Numbered from the stretch's first letter, positions 30,441 to 39,041 are shown. The stretch is DNA of 64,000 nucleotides from Devosia sp. FKR38 (GCF_005222805.1 NZ_STGC01000005.1:1899651-1963650); one strand, 5' to 3'. Numbers and translations: made by a program. Notes: generated by a model not told the origin, from the letters alone.

Positions 30441-31432
30441 CCATGCCCCGGCGCATCCCCACCATCGTCGTGGTGCCGGCCCACACGCTGCTGCTCGATG
30501 TGGCCGGCCCCATGGAGGTGCTGCGCAAGGCCAATCAGTTCCAGTCGGCGGTGGCGTTCGACGTCACCTTCGTCAGCCCGCTGCCTGAGGTCACCAGTTC
30601 CATCGGCCTCACCCTGAGCGGCCTCGCCCCGCTGCCCGACCAGGTGCCACCAGGGGCCCTGGTCATCGTCAGCGGCGATACCGATGCGGTCATGCCGACC
30701 AGCAATATCGGCGCCATCGAACCGGCCAAAGCCGGCAGCGACGCCATCATCGCCTGGCTCAGCCGCCTCGCCGGCGCCGATGTGCAACTGGTCTGCATCT
30801 GCAGCGGTGCCATCCTGGCCGCCCGCGCCGGCCTGCTCGATGGCCGCGCCTGCACCACCCATTTCGCCGATTGCGCCCGCCTCGCCCAGCTCGCGCCCAA
30901 GGCCCAGGTCATCGACGACCGGCTCTTTGTGGAAGATGGCAATTGCCTCACCAGCGCCGGCATCACCGCCGGCATCGATCTGATGCTGCATCTGGTCAGC
31001 CGGCTCACCAGCCCGCAGACAGCAGCACAGATCGCCCGCCATCTGGTGGTCTATATGCGCCGCGACGGCCATGCGGCCCAGGTCTCGCCCTGGTTCGAGG
31101 GCCGCAACCATCTCCATCCCGCCATTCACCGCGTGCAGGACGCCATCGCCGCCGAACCCGCCGCAGACTGGACGCTCGAGAAAATGGCCGGCATTGCCGC
31201 CGCCAGCCCGCGCCATCTGTCCCGCCTGTTCCATCAGGCCGCCGGCATGACGCCGATCGATTTCGTCAATCGCCTGCGCATCGCCCTGGCGCGTGAACTG
31301 CTCGCCCAGACCCGGCTCGATATGGAGCACGTTGCCGAGCGCAGCGGCTTCGGCTCCAGCCGGCAATTGCGCCGCGCCTGGAGCCGCCTTTATCCCGATC
31401 CGCCCAGCGCTATGCGCGCTGGAGTGCTTTAG
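30437..31432 (+). CDS. GlxA-family AraC-type regulator with DJ-1/PfpI domain
   Basis: 331-residue regulator. Residues about 8-190 form a DJ-1/PfpI-like amidotransferase fold (VVVPAHTLLLDVAGPMEVL; nucleophile-elbow Cys in CICSGAILAARAG near residue 118). Residues about 228-325 form an AraC-type two-helix-turn-helix domain (LEKMAGIAAASPRHLSRLFHQ and AERSGFGSSRQLRRAW). Such proteins sense small metabolites. Because it is co-translated with the cysteine hydrolase, I infer it controls that gene, probably with autoregulation. Confidence 0.9.
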   Translation: MTMPRRIPTIVVVPAHTLLLDVAGPMEVLRKANQFQSAVAFDVTFVSPLPEVTSSIGLTLSGLAPLPDQVPPGALVIVSGDTDAVMPTSNIGAIEPAKAGSDAIIAWLSRLAGADVQLVCICSGAILAARAGLLDGRACTTHFADCARLAQLAPKAQVIDDRLFVEDGNCLTSAGITAGIDLMLHLVSRLTSPQTAAQIARHLVVYMRRDGHAAQVSPWFEGRNHLHPAIHRVQDAIAAEPAADWTLEKMAGIAAASPRHLSRLFHQAAGMTPIDFVNRLRIALARELLAQTRLDMEHVAERSGFGSSRQLRRAWSRLYPDPPSAMRAGVL

Positions 31433-31466
31433 GTCGTTTGAGGTCTAGGTTGACCCGGTTCTGTCG

Positions 31467-31501
31467 CCCCCTCCCCCTTGAGGGGAGGGCCGGGGTGGGG
31501 G
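31467..31501. repeat. GC-rich intergenic hairpin repeat (CCTCCCCC family)
   Basis: CCCTCCCC pairs with GGGGAGGG around CTTGA, then CCGGGGTGGGGG follows. Close copies occur at 40931 and 44941 in the same orientation. The rest of the 31433-31598 gap shows nothing else. Confidence 0.7.
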
Positions 31502-31598
31502 TCGTTCTGATGACCACTGATGGACCCGCTCGCTCGTTCCCTGCCCAAAAAGGAGAGGGAAGCAACGGCGCCGGACATCCACTCAGTGGTGAAACGCG

Positions 31599-32516
31599 TC
31601 AGTAAACCGCCTTCACATACATTTCCGGCGGCACCGGGCCGCGCGCATAGTCGGGGTGACGGATGCGCTCGGGCAGCACCACTTCGCGCTTGGGCACTTC
31701 CTCATAGGGAATGGCACTGAGCAGATGCGCGATGGTGTTGAGCCGCGCCCGCTTCTTGTCATCGGCATCCACGATCCACCACGGCGATTCCGGGCGATGC
31801 GTGCGCTGCAGCATGTCTTCCTTGGCCTTGGTATAATCTTCCCAATGCCGGCGGGATTCCATGTCCATGGGCGACAGCTTCCACTGCTTGAGCGGATCAT
31901 CGATGCGCATACGGAAGCGGAATTCCTGCTCTTCATTGCTGATCGAGAACCAGAATTTGATCAGGATAATGCCCGAGCCGACCAGCATGCGCTCGAAATC
32001 GGGCACGGTGCGGAAGAACTCTTCCAGCTCGGTCGGGGTGCAGAAGCCCATCACGCGCTCAACGCCGGCGCGATTGTACCAGGAGCGGTCAAACAGCACC
32101 ATTTCGCCGGCCGCCGGCAGGTGCGGCACATAGCGCTGGAAATACCACTGCGTCTTTTCGCGATCATTGGGCGCGGGCAGCGCCACCACGCGACAGACGC
32201 GCGGATTGAGCCGCTGGGTGATGCGCTTGATCGCCCCGCCCTTGCCGGCCGAGTCGCGCCCCTCAAAGATCACGGCGACCTTGAGGCCATGATGGGCGAT
32301 CCAGTCCTGCAGCCGCACCAATTCGTGCTGCAGGCGGAACAGTTCGCGGAAATAGATGCGCCGGTCCAGCGACGAGCGGCGATGATGCGGCACCAGATCG
32401 CCCGCCAGCGCATCGAGCTGGTCGTCTTCGAACTGCAGTTCCAGCTCTTCATCAAAGCTGTCAGCAATTTCGTCGCGGATCCGATCAAGATCGCTCTGGC
32501 TCAAACGCTCATTCAT
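31599..32516 (-). CDS. ppk2: PPK2, polyphosphate kinase 2
   Basis: 305-residue cytosolic kinase that moves phosphate between polyphosphate and nucleotides. Walker A is GRDSAGKGG at residues 86-94, Walker B/lid FDRSWYNRAGVERVMGF starts at 142, and the basic lid segment FRFRMRIDDPLKQWKLSP near 200 is family-typical. Single-domain class I PPK2 by length. A pair of REP-like elements lies before its start. Confidence 0.95.
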   Translation of the reverse strand: MNERLSQSDLDRIRDEIADSFDEELELQFEDDQLDALAGDLVPHHRRSSLDRRIYFRELFRLQHELVRLQDWIAHHGLKVAVIFEGRDSAGKGGAIKRITQRLNPRVCRVVALPAPNDREKTQWYFQRYVPHLPAAGEMVLFDRSWYNRAGVERVMGFCTPTELEEFFRTVPDFERMLVGSGIILIKFWFSISNEEQEFRFRMRIDDPLKQWKLSPMDMESRRHWEDYTKAKEDMLQRTHRPESPWWIVDADDKKRARLNTIAHLLSAIPYEEVPKREVVLPERIRHPDYARGPVPPEMYVKAVY

Positions 32517-32596
32517 GGCACCATCCTCCGGCAGCGCCGCTACTGTTCACACCAGCATTACGGTTTTGTGACACTCCGTCCTGGCCGCTCCGCGGC

Positions 32597-32656
32597 AAAA
32601 TCGCTCCGGTGGAGCGATTTTAGGGACGGAGGCCACGAGACCTACGCTCGAATGGC
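32597..32656. repeat. 60-bp two-hairpin REP-like element, copy A
   Basis: Stem 1 pairs AAAATCGCTCC with GGAGCGATTTT around GGT. Stem 2 is GGCCACGAGA with loop and CTCGAATGGC. Same length and layout as copies at 32677, 40813 and 60573. Sits before ppk2 (minus) and after the sugar dehydrogenase stop region. Confidence 0.85.
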
Positions 32657-32676
32657 AAGTGCGACCGCGCAGCGGT

Positions 32677-32736
32677 AAGATCGCTCCTGTGGAGCGATCT
32701 TAGGCGAGAAGGCCACGAAGGCTACGCCTGAGTGGC
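32677..32736. repeat. 60-bp two-hairpin REP-like element, copy B
   Basis: Stem 1 is AAGATCGCTCC with GGAGCGATCTT, showing a compensatory A-T to G-C change against copy A. Stem 2 runs from GGCCACGAAG to GAGTGGC. It is in direct orientation 20 bases after copy A. Confidence 0.85.
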
Positions 32737-32758
32737 AGGGCTGGCCGCTCCCATGCCC

Positions 32759-33886
32759 CTACTTCCCCTCCGATGCCACCCGGATCAACCGCCCATTGTC
32801 CTCATCGGTCAGCAGATAGATCGCCCCGTCATCGCCCACCCGCACATCGCGGATGCGGCCCAACTGCCCCTCGAACAGCCGTTCCTCGCCGACGACTGTG
32901 TCGCCCTCCATGTCGAGCCGCACCAGCAGCTGCCCGCTCAGCCCGCCGGTCAGCAGGTCTCCCTCCCAGCCCGGCATCATTTCACCGGCATAGAATGCCA
33001 GCCCCGAGGGCGAGATCGACGGCACCCAGTAATGCAGCGGCTGCTCCAGCCCCGGCCTTTCCTGCCCCACGCCCACCGGTGCGCCCGAATAGTCGACGCC
33101 ATAGGTAATGATGGGCCAGCCATAATTGGCGCCGGCCTTGGGCATGTTGAGCTCGTCCCCGCCCTTGGGCCCATGCTCGACGGTGAACAATTGCCCGTCG
33201 CCGCGCAGCGCCGCGCCCTGCGGATTGCGATGCCCCTTGCTCCACAGCTCGGGCGCCCAGCCCTCGGTCTTGGGATTGTCCGCCGGCACGCCGCCCTCGG
33301 GCGTGATGCGCACCACGGCGCCGGCGAGATCGGCCATGTCCTGCGCCCGGTCCCCGTCCCCGCGCTCACCCAGCGTCACGAACAGATTGCCATCCTGCCC
33401 CACCACGATGCGCGAGCCGAAATGGTGGCCGGTGCCAGTGAACTTGTTCATGCGGAAGATCACTGCCTGATCCTCCAGCCGGCCGCTGTCGCCCTCCAGC
33501 ACCAGCTTGGCCGCCATCACCGCCGTGCCCGCGCCGCCCTCGCCCGGCTCGGCAAAGCTCAGATACACCCGCCCGCTCTCGGCAAAGTCCGGCGCCAGCG
33601 CAATATCGAGCAGACCACCCTGCCCCTGGTGAAACACCTCGGGCGTACCGGCGATCGGCGCCCCCACTTTTCCGTCCGTCACCAGCCGCAGCGCGCCGCT
33701 GCGCTCGGTCACCAGCATGCGGCCATCACCCAAGAGCGCCAGGCCCCAGGGATGGTCCAGCCCTTCGGCCACCACCGTGGCGGTCAGCGCCCCGGCGCTG
33801 CTGTCGATGGTCTGTGCCTGGGTCGGCAGGCTGCTCAGCAGCAGGCCGGCGAGGCTGGCAAGTACAGGCAGGCTAGAGGTTTTCAT
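32759..33886 (-). CDS. Secreted PQQ-dependent sugar dehydrogenase (YliI/Asd type)
   Basis: 375-residue periplasmic beta-propeller of the glucose/sorbosone dehydrogenase family. Signal peptide at about residues 1-24 (PTQAQT). Family motifs: GLDHPWGLALLGDGRMLVTERSG near residue 45, a His-containing KFTGTGHHFGSRI near 155, and EHGPKGGDELN near 242. By homology PQQ sits in the centre of the propeller and aldose sugars are oxidised. ATG at 33886 follows GGAAAGG and begins the signal peptide. Confidence 0.88.
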   Translation of the reverse strand: MKTSSLPVLASLAGLLLSSLPTQAQTIDSSAGALTATVVAEGLDHPWGLALLGDGRMLVTERSGALRLVTDGKVGAPIAGTPEVFHQGQGGLLDIALAPDFAESGRVYLSFAEPGEGGAGTAVMAAKLVLEGDSGRLEDQAVIFRMNKFTGTGHHFGSRIVVGQDGNLFVTLGERGDGDRAQDMADLAGAVVRITPEGGVPADNPKTEGWAPELWSKGHRNPQGAALRGDGQLFTVEHGPKGGDELNMPKAGANYGWPIITYGVDYSGAPVGVGQERPGLEQPLHYWVPSISPSGLAFYAGEMMPGWEGDLLTGGLSGQLLVRLDMEGDTVVGEERLFEGQLGRIRDVRVGDDGAIYLLTDEDNGRLIRVASEGK

Positions 33887-34089
33887 GGTTGGGCCTTTCC
33901 GAAATGGGGTCCGAACTTGAAGTGGCGTGTGGACATGACCATGTTGTTTTCGCACACCGGCTTGACCAGAACGCGGCAGGCGGGCAACGTGCGGCCGCTC
34001 TCCCTTACAAATTTATCGTGAAGCGCACGCCGAACGGATTTGGCTGGGATGTGTATTGTTGACTGCCGTGCCGATTGGAGGCGACGACC

Positions 34090-34563
34090 ATGGATAAGAT
34101 CCCGATGACGGTGAGTGGGCAAAAGGCCCTTGCCGCCGAATATGAGCACCGCACCGCCAGTGAGCGTCGACGCATTGTCGAGGCCATCTCGGAAGCGCGC
34201 GCCCATGGCGATCTGTCTGAAAACGCTGAGTATTCAGCCGCCAAGGAACAGCAGAGCCTCAATGAGGGCCGCATCAAGGAGCTCGAGACCATTCTCGCCC
34301 TGGCCGATGTCATCGACGTCAGCAAGCTGTCCGGCGATGTCGTCAAGTTCGGCGCCACCGTCACCTATATCGACGAGGACACCGAAGAGGAAAAGACCTA
34401 CCAGATCGTCGGCGATCCAGAAGCTGACGCCTCGGGCGGCCGCATTTCCATCTCCTCGCCCATCGCCCGCGCCATGATTGGCAAGTCCGAGGGCGATTCG
34501 TTCGAAGTGGCTGCCCCCGGTGGCGCCCGTAGCTATGAGATCCTCAAGATCCGCTACGTCTAA
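34090..34563 (+). CDS. greA: GreA, transcription elongation factor
   Basis: 157-residue factor that rescues backtracked RNA polymerase by stimulating transcript cleavage. N-terminal coiled coil (about 1-75) with the acidic tip in [20 protein letters not shown], whose Asp/Glu reach the active site. The C-terminal FKBP-like domain has [14 protein letters not shown] and [21 protein letters not shown] at 34090 has GGAGG 9 bases upstream; a TTG 15 bases earlier would remove that site. Confidence 0.97.
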   Translation: MDKIPMTVSGQKALAAEYEHRTASERRRIVEAISEARAHGDLSENAEYSAAKEQQSLNEGRIKELETILALADVIDVSKLSGDVVKFGATVTYIDEDTEEEKTYQIVGDPEADASGGRISISSPIARAMIGKSEGDSFEVAAPGGARSYEILKIRYV

Positions 34564-34718
34564 GCCATATTGCGCATTGAATATTTGCCCATTGGTGTGA
34601 CTTTTCTGTCGGTTCCGCACACCACGTTGGCAATGTGCAATGGTTTGCCTTGAAAGAGTGCACCTTCGCCCCTTAACTAAGGGGTGAGGGAGACTCCCAT
34701 TTTCTGGAGAGCGTTGCG

Positions 34719-35669
34719 ATGCACGCCAAAGTCGTCATCATCGGTTCCGGCCCGGCCGGATATACCGCGGCGATCTATGCCGCGCGGGCGATGCTGGAGC
34801 CCCTGATGATCCAGGGTCTGCAGCCCGGCGGCCAGTTGACCATCACCACCGATGTCGAGAACTACCCCGGTTTTGCCGACGTCATCCAGGGCCCCTGGCT
34901 CATGGACCAGATGAAGGCCCAGGCCGAGCATGTCGGCACGCGCATCGTCAACGACATCATCACCCAGGTTGATTTCGATCAGCGCCCCTTTGTGCTGACC
35001 GGGCACGACGGCGAGATCTATACCGCTGACAGCGTCATCATCGCCACCGGCGCCCAGGCCAAGTGGCTCGGCCTGCCCAGCGAGCAGAAGTTCCAGGGCT
35101 TTGGCGTCTCCGCCTGCGCCACCTGCGATGGCTTTTTCTACCGCAACAAGGAAGTCATCGTCGTCGGCGGCGGCAATACCGCTGTCGAGGAAGCGCTGTT
35201 CCTCACCAATTTTGCCTCCAAGGTCATCGTTGTGCACCGTCGCGACGAGTTCCGCGCCGAGCGCATCCTCCAGGATCGCCTGTTCAAGAACCCCAAGATC
35301 GAAGTGCGCTGGAACACCGAGATCGCCGAAGTCGGCGGTTCGGCCATGCCGCCCTCGGTCAACACCGTCACCCTGCGCGATCTGGCGGCCAACCGCACCT
35401 ATGAGCAGCCCATCGACGGCGTCTTCATCGCCATCGGCCATGCACCGGCAACGGCGATCTTTGCTGGCAAGCTCGACATGAAGCCGGGCGGCTATCTGCA
35501 GGTGAAGGCCGGCACCACCGAGACCAATATCCCCGGCGTCTTTGCCGCCGGTGACGTCACCGACGATGTCTATCGCCAGGCCATCACCGCTGCGGGCATG
35601 GGCTGCATGGCAGCGCTGGAGGCCGAGCGATACCTGGCCGAACACGAACTCGCCGAGGCGGCGGAGTAG
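34719..35669 (+). CDS. trxB: TrxB, thioredoxin reductase
   Basis: 316-residue FAD/NADPH flavoenzyme that reduces thioredoxin. FAD motif GSGPAGYTAAIYAARA at residues 9-24, redox pair Cys133-Ala-Thr-Cys136, NADPH motif VVGGGNTAVEEA near 148 and the C-terminal GVFAAGDVTDDVYRQAITAAGMGC FAD motif. Upstream, CTTGAA at 34649 followed 15 bases later by CCCTTAAC hints at a heat-shock (RpoH)-type promoter, and small hairpins (34669-34684) lie in the leader. LsrB follows after 32 bases. Confidence 0.97.
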   Translation: MHAKVVIIGSGPAGYTAAIYAARAMLEPLMIQGLQPGGQLTITTDVENYPGFADVIQGPWLMDQMKAQAEHVGTRIVNDIITQVDFDQRPFVLTGHDGEIYTADSVIIATGAQAKWLGLPSEQKFQGFGVSACATCDGFFYRNKEVIVVGGGNTAVEEALFLTNFASKVIVVHRRDEFRAERILQDRLFKNPKIEVRWNTEIAEVGGSAMPPSVNTVTLRDLAANRTYEQPIDGVFIAIGHAPATAIFAGKLDMKPGGYLQVKAGTTETNIPGVFAAGDVTDDVYRQAITAAGMGCMAALEAERYLAEHELAEAAE

Positions 35670-35701
35670 CCGAAACAAGACCCAACAAGAAGGCGACCAA
35701 T

Positions 35702-36595
35702 ATGCTCGACTGGGACAAGCTCCGGATTTTCCACACCGCCGCCGAGTCGGGCAGTTTCACCCACGCCGCTGAAAAGCTGGGCATGAGCCAGTCGGCCGTC
35801 AGCCGCCAGATCTCCGCGCTCGAGGATGACCTCGGGCTCAAGCTCTTTATCCGCCACGCCCGCGGCCTGGTGCTCACCGAGGTGGGCGAGCAGCTCTTCC
35901 GCACCGCCCACCGCATGCACTGGGAACTCCAGCAGGTGGAAACCCAGATGTCCGAAAGTCAGGACGTCCCCACCGGTCCGCTGATCGTCACCACCACCGT
36001 GGGTATCGGCTCCACCTGGCTCAGCTCGCGGCTCGACGAATTCCTCAAGCTCTATCCGCTCATCCAACTCGAAATCCGCCTCAATGACGCCGAGCTCGAT
36101 CTGGCCATGCGCGAGGCCGACGTCGCCATCCGCCTGCACCGGCCCAACCAGTCCGAGATGATCCAGCGCAAGCTGTTCACCGTGCACAACCACTTCTATG
36201 CCTCGGTGGACTACATCGAGGAGTTCGGCATGCCCAAGACGGCCGATGAGCTCGATGACCACCGCATCGTCACCTTCGGTGAGCCGGTGCCGTCCTACCT
36301 GGGCGACATCAACTATCTCGAGCGCATGGGCCGCAGCGATTCCAGCCCGCGCCGCACCACGCTCAAGGTCAATGCCATCTATGGCATGATGCAGGCCTGC
36401 CGCGCCGGCATCGGCATTGCCATGCTGCCCGACTACGTCACCGAAAAGGAAGATCGCCTGGTCCAGGTTCTGCCCGAGACCGAGCTGCCGGCCTATGAGG
36501 CCTTCTTCGTCTATCCCCCCGCCCTCAAGAATTCCAAGCGCGTCGGCGTCTTCCGCGACTTCCTTGTCGGCAAGGCCCGCGAGTGGAGTTTCTAG
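35702..36595 (+). CDS. lsrB: LsrB/VtlR-type LysR regulator
   Basis: 297-residue LysR regulator. It begins MLDWDKLRIFHTAAESGSF, nearly the same as Sinorhizobium/Agrobacterium LsrB and Brucella VtlR, and has the matching SQSAVSRQISALEDDLG helix-turn-helix. The C-terminal EELKNS-like motif appears as ALKNSKRVGVFRDFLVGKAREW. Position right after trxB agrees with that ortholog group. In those bacteria it controls redox/glutathione genes and sRNAs (AbcR2) and is needed for host association. Targets here are inferred only. Confidence 0.85.
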   Translation: MLDWDKLRIFHTAAESGSFTHAAEKLGMSQSAVSRQISALEDDLGLKLFIRHARGLVLTEVGEQLFRTAHRMHWELQQVETQMSESQDVPTGPLIVTTTVGIGSTWLSSRLDEFLKLYPLIQLEIRLNDAELDLAMREADVAIRLHRPNQSEMIQRKLFTVHNHFYASVDYIEEFGMPKTADELDDHRIVTFGEPVPSYLGDINYLERMGRSDSSPRRTTLKVNAIYGMMQACRAGIGIAMLPDYVTEKEDRLVQVLPETELPAYEAFFVYPPALKNSKRVGVFRDFLVGKAREWSF

Positions 36596-36605
36596 GGTCG
36601 TCGCA

Positions 36606-37313
36606 ATGGCTGGCATCACCACCATTGCCCTCGATGCCGACGATACGCTCTGGCAGAACGAGCAGTTTTTCCGCCTGACCCAGGAGCGCTTCAAGACGCT
36701 GCTGGCCGATCATGCCGATGCCACCAATCTCGATGAGCGCCTGATCTCGGCTGTCAGCCGCAATTTGCGCTTCTATGGCTTTGGCGCCAAGGGCTTTACC
36801 CTGTCCATGGTCGAGACGGCGCTTGAGATCACCAACCATGCCGTCCCCGGCACGGTGATCGCCGAAATCCTCGCCGCCGGCCGCGAACTGCTGAGTTTTC
36901 CGGTCGAAACCCTGCCCTATGTCGATCAGGCCCTTGAACAGCTTGAGGCCACCCACCGGCTGATCCTGGTCACCAAGGGCGATCTGATTGATCAGGAGCG
37001 CAAGCTCGCCGCTTCCGGCCTGGCGGACTATTTCTCTGCCGTCGAGATTATCTCCGACAAGACCCCGGCCGCCTATGCCCGCATTTTCGAGCGCCACACC
37101 GACGGCGCCGCCCACACCGTGATGGTGGGCAATTCCATGCGCTCCGATGTGCTGCCGGCCCTCGCCGCCGGCAGCTATGGCGTCTTTGTGCCGCATGATC
37201 TCACCTGGTCCTATGAGCTGGCCGAAGAGCCCGCTGACGAGCCGCGCTATGCCCGCATTGCCCATCTGGGCGAGCTGGCCGCCGCCATCGCCGCCTTCGA
37301 GGCGCAGGGCTGA
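36606..37313 (+). CDS. HAD-superfamily hydrolase
   Basis: 235-residue phosphatase-like protein. Motif I is DADDTLW at residues 10-16 (nucleophile and acid Asp), motif II is LVTKGDL near 120, Lys of motif III is in SDKTPAAYARI near 150 and motif IV is MVGNSMRSDVLPA near 178. A helical cap lies between motifs I and II. Substrate unknown. It begins 10 bases after lsrB, likely one operon with trxB-lsrB. Confidence 0.87.
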   Translation: MAGITTIALDADDTLWQNEQFFRLTQERFKTLLADHADATNLDERLISAVSRNLRFYGFGAKGFTLSMVETALEITNHAVPGTVIAEILAAGRELLSFPVETLPYVDQALEQLEATHRLILVTKGDLIDQERKLAASGLADYFSAVEIISDKTPAAYARIFERHTDGAAHTVMVGNSMRSDVLPALAAGSYGVFVPHDLTWSYELAEEPADEPRYARIAHLGELAAAIAAFEAQG

Positions 37314-37523
37314 CCCGGGCGCCCGGCGCCATTGTGCCCGCATCGCAAACACAGCCTTGACCTTGCCACACATCGGAGGCATCGGTGCTCTGTAGTTGAC
37401 GAAACACGGACCCCGACAGTGAACCCCGACTCTCGAAGTCGATTGACGAACAGGACGGCACGAAAACCGGGGTGACGCAGCAGGTCGCGCCGGCGTAGCC
37501 GCCCGCGCACAAGGATACCTGCC
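37314..37523 (+). other. Structured leader region before corA
   Basis: 210 bases without a gene. It holds nested inverted repeats: ACCCCG (about 37422) and CGGGGT (about 37470) can enclose a GACT-CTCGA-AGTC hairpin. Translation begins directly after CAAGGATACCTGCC. No known riboswitch consensus is recognised. It could be a corA 5' UTR with regulatory folding, or only chance GC structure. Confidence 0.25.
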
Positions 37524-38516
37524 ATGCTGAACATCTATACCGTTTCCGGCGATCACCTCGCCCGCCTCCCCGTCGACCCGGCCGCCGCCCCGGCCGATCT
37601 GTCCAACGCCATCTGGTATGATCTGATCAATCCCACCCGGGATGAGGAGCATTTCGTCGAGCAATGCCTGGGCATCATGGTGCCCACCCGCGACGAGATG
37701 AAGGATATCGAGCCCTCGGCCCGCCTCTATGCCGAGGCCGACGCCGAATTCATGACCGCCACGGTGCTGAGCAAGATGCACGAGATGGACCCCATCAAGG
37801 TGCCGGTCACCTTCGTGCTGCGCGGCGCGTCCCTGGTCACCATCCGCTATGCCGAGCCCATGCCCTTTGTCACCTTCGAGGCCCTGGCCCTGCGCCCCGG
37901 TGGTCGCCCGCTCACCAGCGGCGAACATGTCATGGCCGGCCTGCTCGACGCCTTCATTGACCGCATTGCCCAGGTGCTGGAAACCACCGGCGATGATCTC
38001 GACGCCATCTCGCGCGAGGTCTTCCGCTCGCGCGCCAAGGGCGCCACCCGCAAGTCGCGCAATCTGGAAGGTCTCATCGAAAAGATCGGCAACAAGGGCG
38101 ATATGCTCACCCTGGTGCGCGAAAGCCTGATCACCATCCTGCGCCTGACCACCTTTCACCAGACCCGTCAGCCCGGCACGCCCCGCGCCACCCGCGATAT
38201 CAGGCAGGATTTCAAGGTGCTGCAGCGCGACGCCCAGGCCCTGGCCGATCACGCCGGCTTTCTGTCCAACAAGGTCAACTTCCTGCTCGATGCCACCCTG
38301 GGCCTGATCAATCTGGAGCAGAACCAGATCATCAAGATCTTCTCGGTGGCCGCCGTGGTCTTCCTGCCGCCCACCCTGGTGGCCTCGATCTATGGCATGA
38401 ACTTCCAGGTCATGCCCGAGCTCACCTGGCAGTTCGGCTATCCCCTGGCGATCCTGGCCATGATTGCCTCGGCAATTCTGCCCTATCTGCTGTTCAAGCG
38501 ACGCGGTTGGCTCTGA
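37524..38516 (+). CDS. corA: CorA-family magnesium transporter
   Basis: 330-residue divalent cation channel. A large N-terminal cytosolic domain is followed by a long stalk helix (about 200-275) and two C-terminal membrane helices. The pore signature YGMNF stands near residue 293 between them, and the C-terminus is basic (FKRRGWL). By homology it carries Mg2+ (also Co2+, Ni2+). The 5' leader is longer than usual in this window. Confidence 0.93.
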   Translation: MLNIYTVSGDHLARLPVDPAAAPADLSNAIWYDLINPTRDEEHFVEQCLGIMVPTRDEMKDIEPSARLYAEADAEFMTATVLSKMHEMDPIKVPVTFVLRGASLVTIRYAEPMPFVTFEALALRPGGRPLTSGEHVMAGLLDAFIDRIAQVLETTGDDLDAISREVFRSRAKGATRKSRNLEGLIEKIGNKGDMLTLVRESLITILRLTTFHQTRQPGTPRATRDIRQDFKVLQRDAQALADHAGFLSNKVNFLLDATLGLINLEQNQIIKIFSVAAVVFLPPTLVASIYGMNFQVMPELTWQFGYPLAILAMIASAILPYLLFKRRGWL

Positions 38517-38586
38517 GCCCACAAGCGGCGCAACGCACGGAAAAACCATGCCAAATTCGCCTTTTGTGACAGAAATGTTCTAAAAT

Positions 38587-38605
38587 CTATGCAGGGACTG
38601 CATAG
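38587..38605. promoter_or_regulatory. Palindrome upstream of the sRNA cluster
   Basis: CTATGCAG and CTGCATAG are exact inverted copies around GGA. The site lies about 20 bases before the first sRNA promoter and may be an operator or a hairpin in a longer transcript. TATTATAC just after it could be another -10 box. Confidence 0.4.
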
Positions 38606-38625
38606 CTATTATACGCGATGCCTTA

Positions 38626-38654
38626 TTGTTGGGCAGGGCGACACCCCATATATG
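38626..38654 (+). promoter_or_regulatory. Promoter of anti-SD sRNA 1
   Basis: TTGTTG and TATATG spaced by exactly 17 bases. The same spacing recurs before the next two sRNA units, and the -10 TATATG recurs before unit 3. Predicted start near 38661. Confidence 0.55.
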
Positions 38655-38660
38655 CCTCCC

Positions 38661-38774
38661 AGCACAGCGGGCGCCTCCCTCCTCCCTTGCACCCGCTGCG
38701 TTCCCTCCTTGTGGGGACTTGTTCCCGCAAATATGTGGCTCCGCTCTCCCCTCGAGCGGGGCCACATGTGTTTT
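38661..38774 (+). ncRNA. Candidate anti-Shine-Dalgarno sRNA 1 (cuckoo-like, one full motif)
   Basis: About 114 nt. Hairpin 38665-38698: CAGCGGG and CCCGCTG pair, with GC/GC inside and a single mismatch, and the loop shows CCTCCTCCC at 38678-38686, complementary to Shine-Dalgarno sequences. A variant TTCCCTCC follows at 38701. A 14-bp hairpin (38733-38767, one G-U pair) with loop TCCCCTC, followed by GTGTTTT, looks like the terminator. No protein frame here has a ribosome site. Confidence 0.6.
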
Positions 38775-38817
38775 GGGCCCCTGCATCCAGCGCATGGCTG
38801 GCATACGACATGGCTTA

Positions 38818-38846
38818 TTGCCTACTGAGTGAGTCGAGTTCATAAG
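38818..38846 (+). promoter_or_regulatory. Promoter of anti-SD sRNA 2
   Basis: TTGCCT and CATAAG at a 17-base spacing, predicted start near 38853. AAGGAGGG at 38844-38851 overlaps the -10 box and would be a perfect Shine-Dalgarno if transcribed from further upstream. Confidence 0.45.
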
Positions 38847-38852
38847 GAGGGT

Positions 38853-39041
38853 GTTGCTGAGGCGCGTTCCATTTCCTCCTCCCTTGGAACAAGTATCGCA
38901 ACACCGAACTCTGATCGTATCCTCCTCCCTCGATCACGGTTCACCGGCAGAGCGCATCTCCTCCTCCCTTGCTCTCTGCCTCACTTTCGATTTGGCTTCG
39001 GCCCTATCATTGGCCCTGTCTTCGGACAGGGCCTTTTTTTT
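38853..39041 (+). ncRNA. Candidate anti-Shine-Dalgarno sRNA 2 (cuckoo-like, three motif hairpins)
   Basis: About 189 nt with three consecutive hairpins that each expose CCTCCTCCC: stem GTTCCA/TGGAAC with motif at 38875-38883, stem TGATCG/CGATCA with motif at 38921-38929, and stem GGCAGAG/CTCTGCC with motif at 38960-38968. Stems differ in sequence but the loop is constant, which is the signature of the cuckoo RNA family known from Rhodobacter CcsR RNAs and Rhizobiales. It ends in a perfect intrinsic terminator. Such RNAs could bind ribosome binding sites of mRNAs; targets are unknown. Confidence 0.75.
39012..39041 (+). terminator. Terminator of sRNA 2
   Basis: GGCCCTGTC-TTCG-GACAGGGCC followed by eight T. 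A textbook UUCG-loop intrinsic terminator in a region without a protein gene. Confidence 0.95.
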
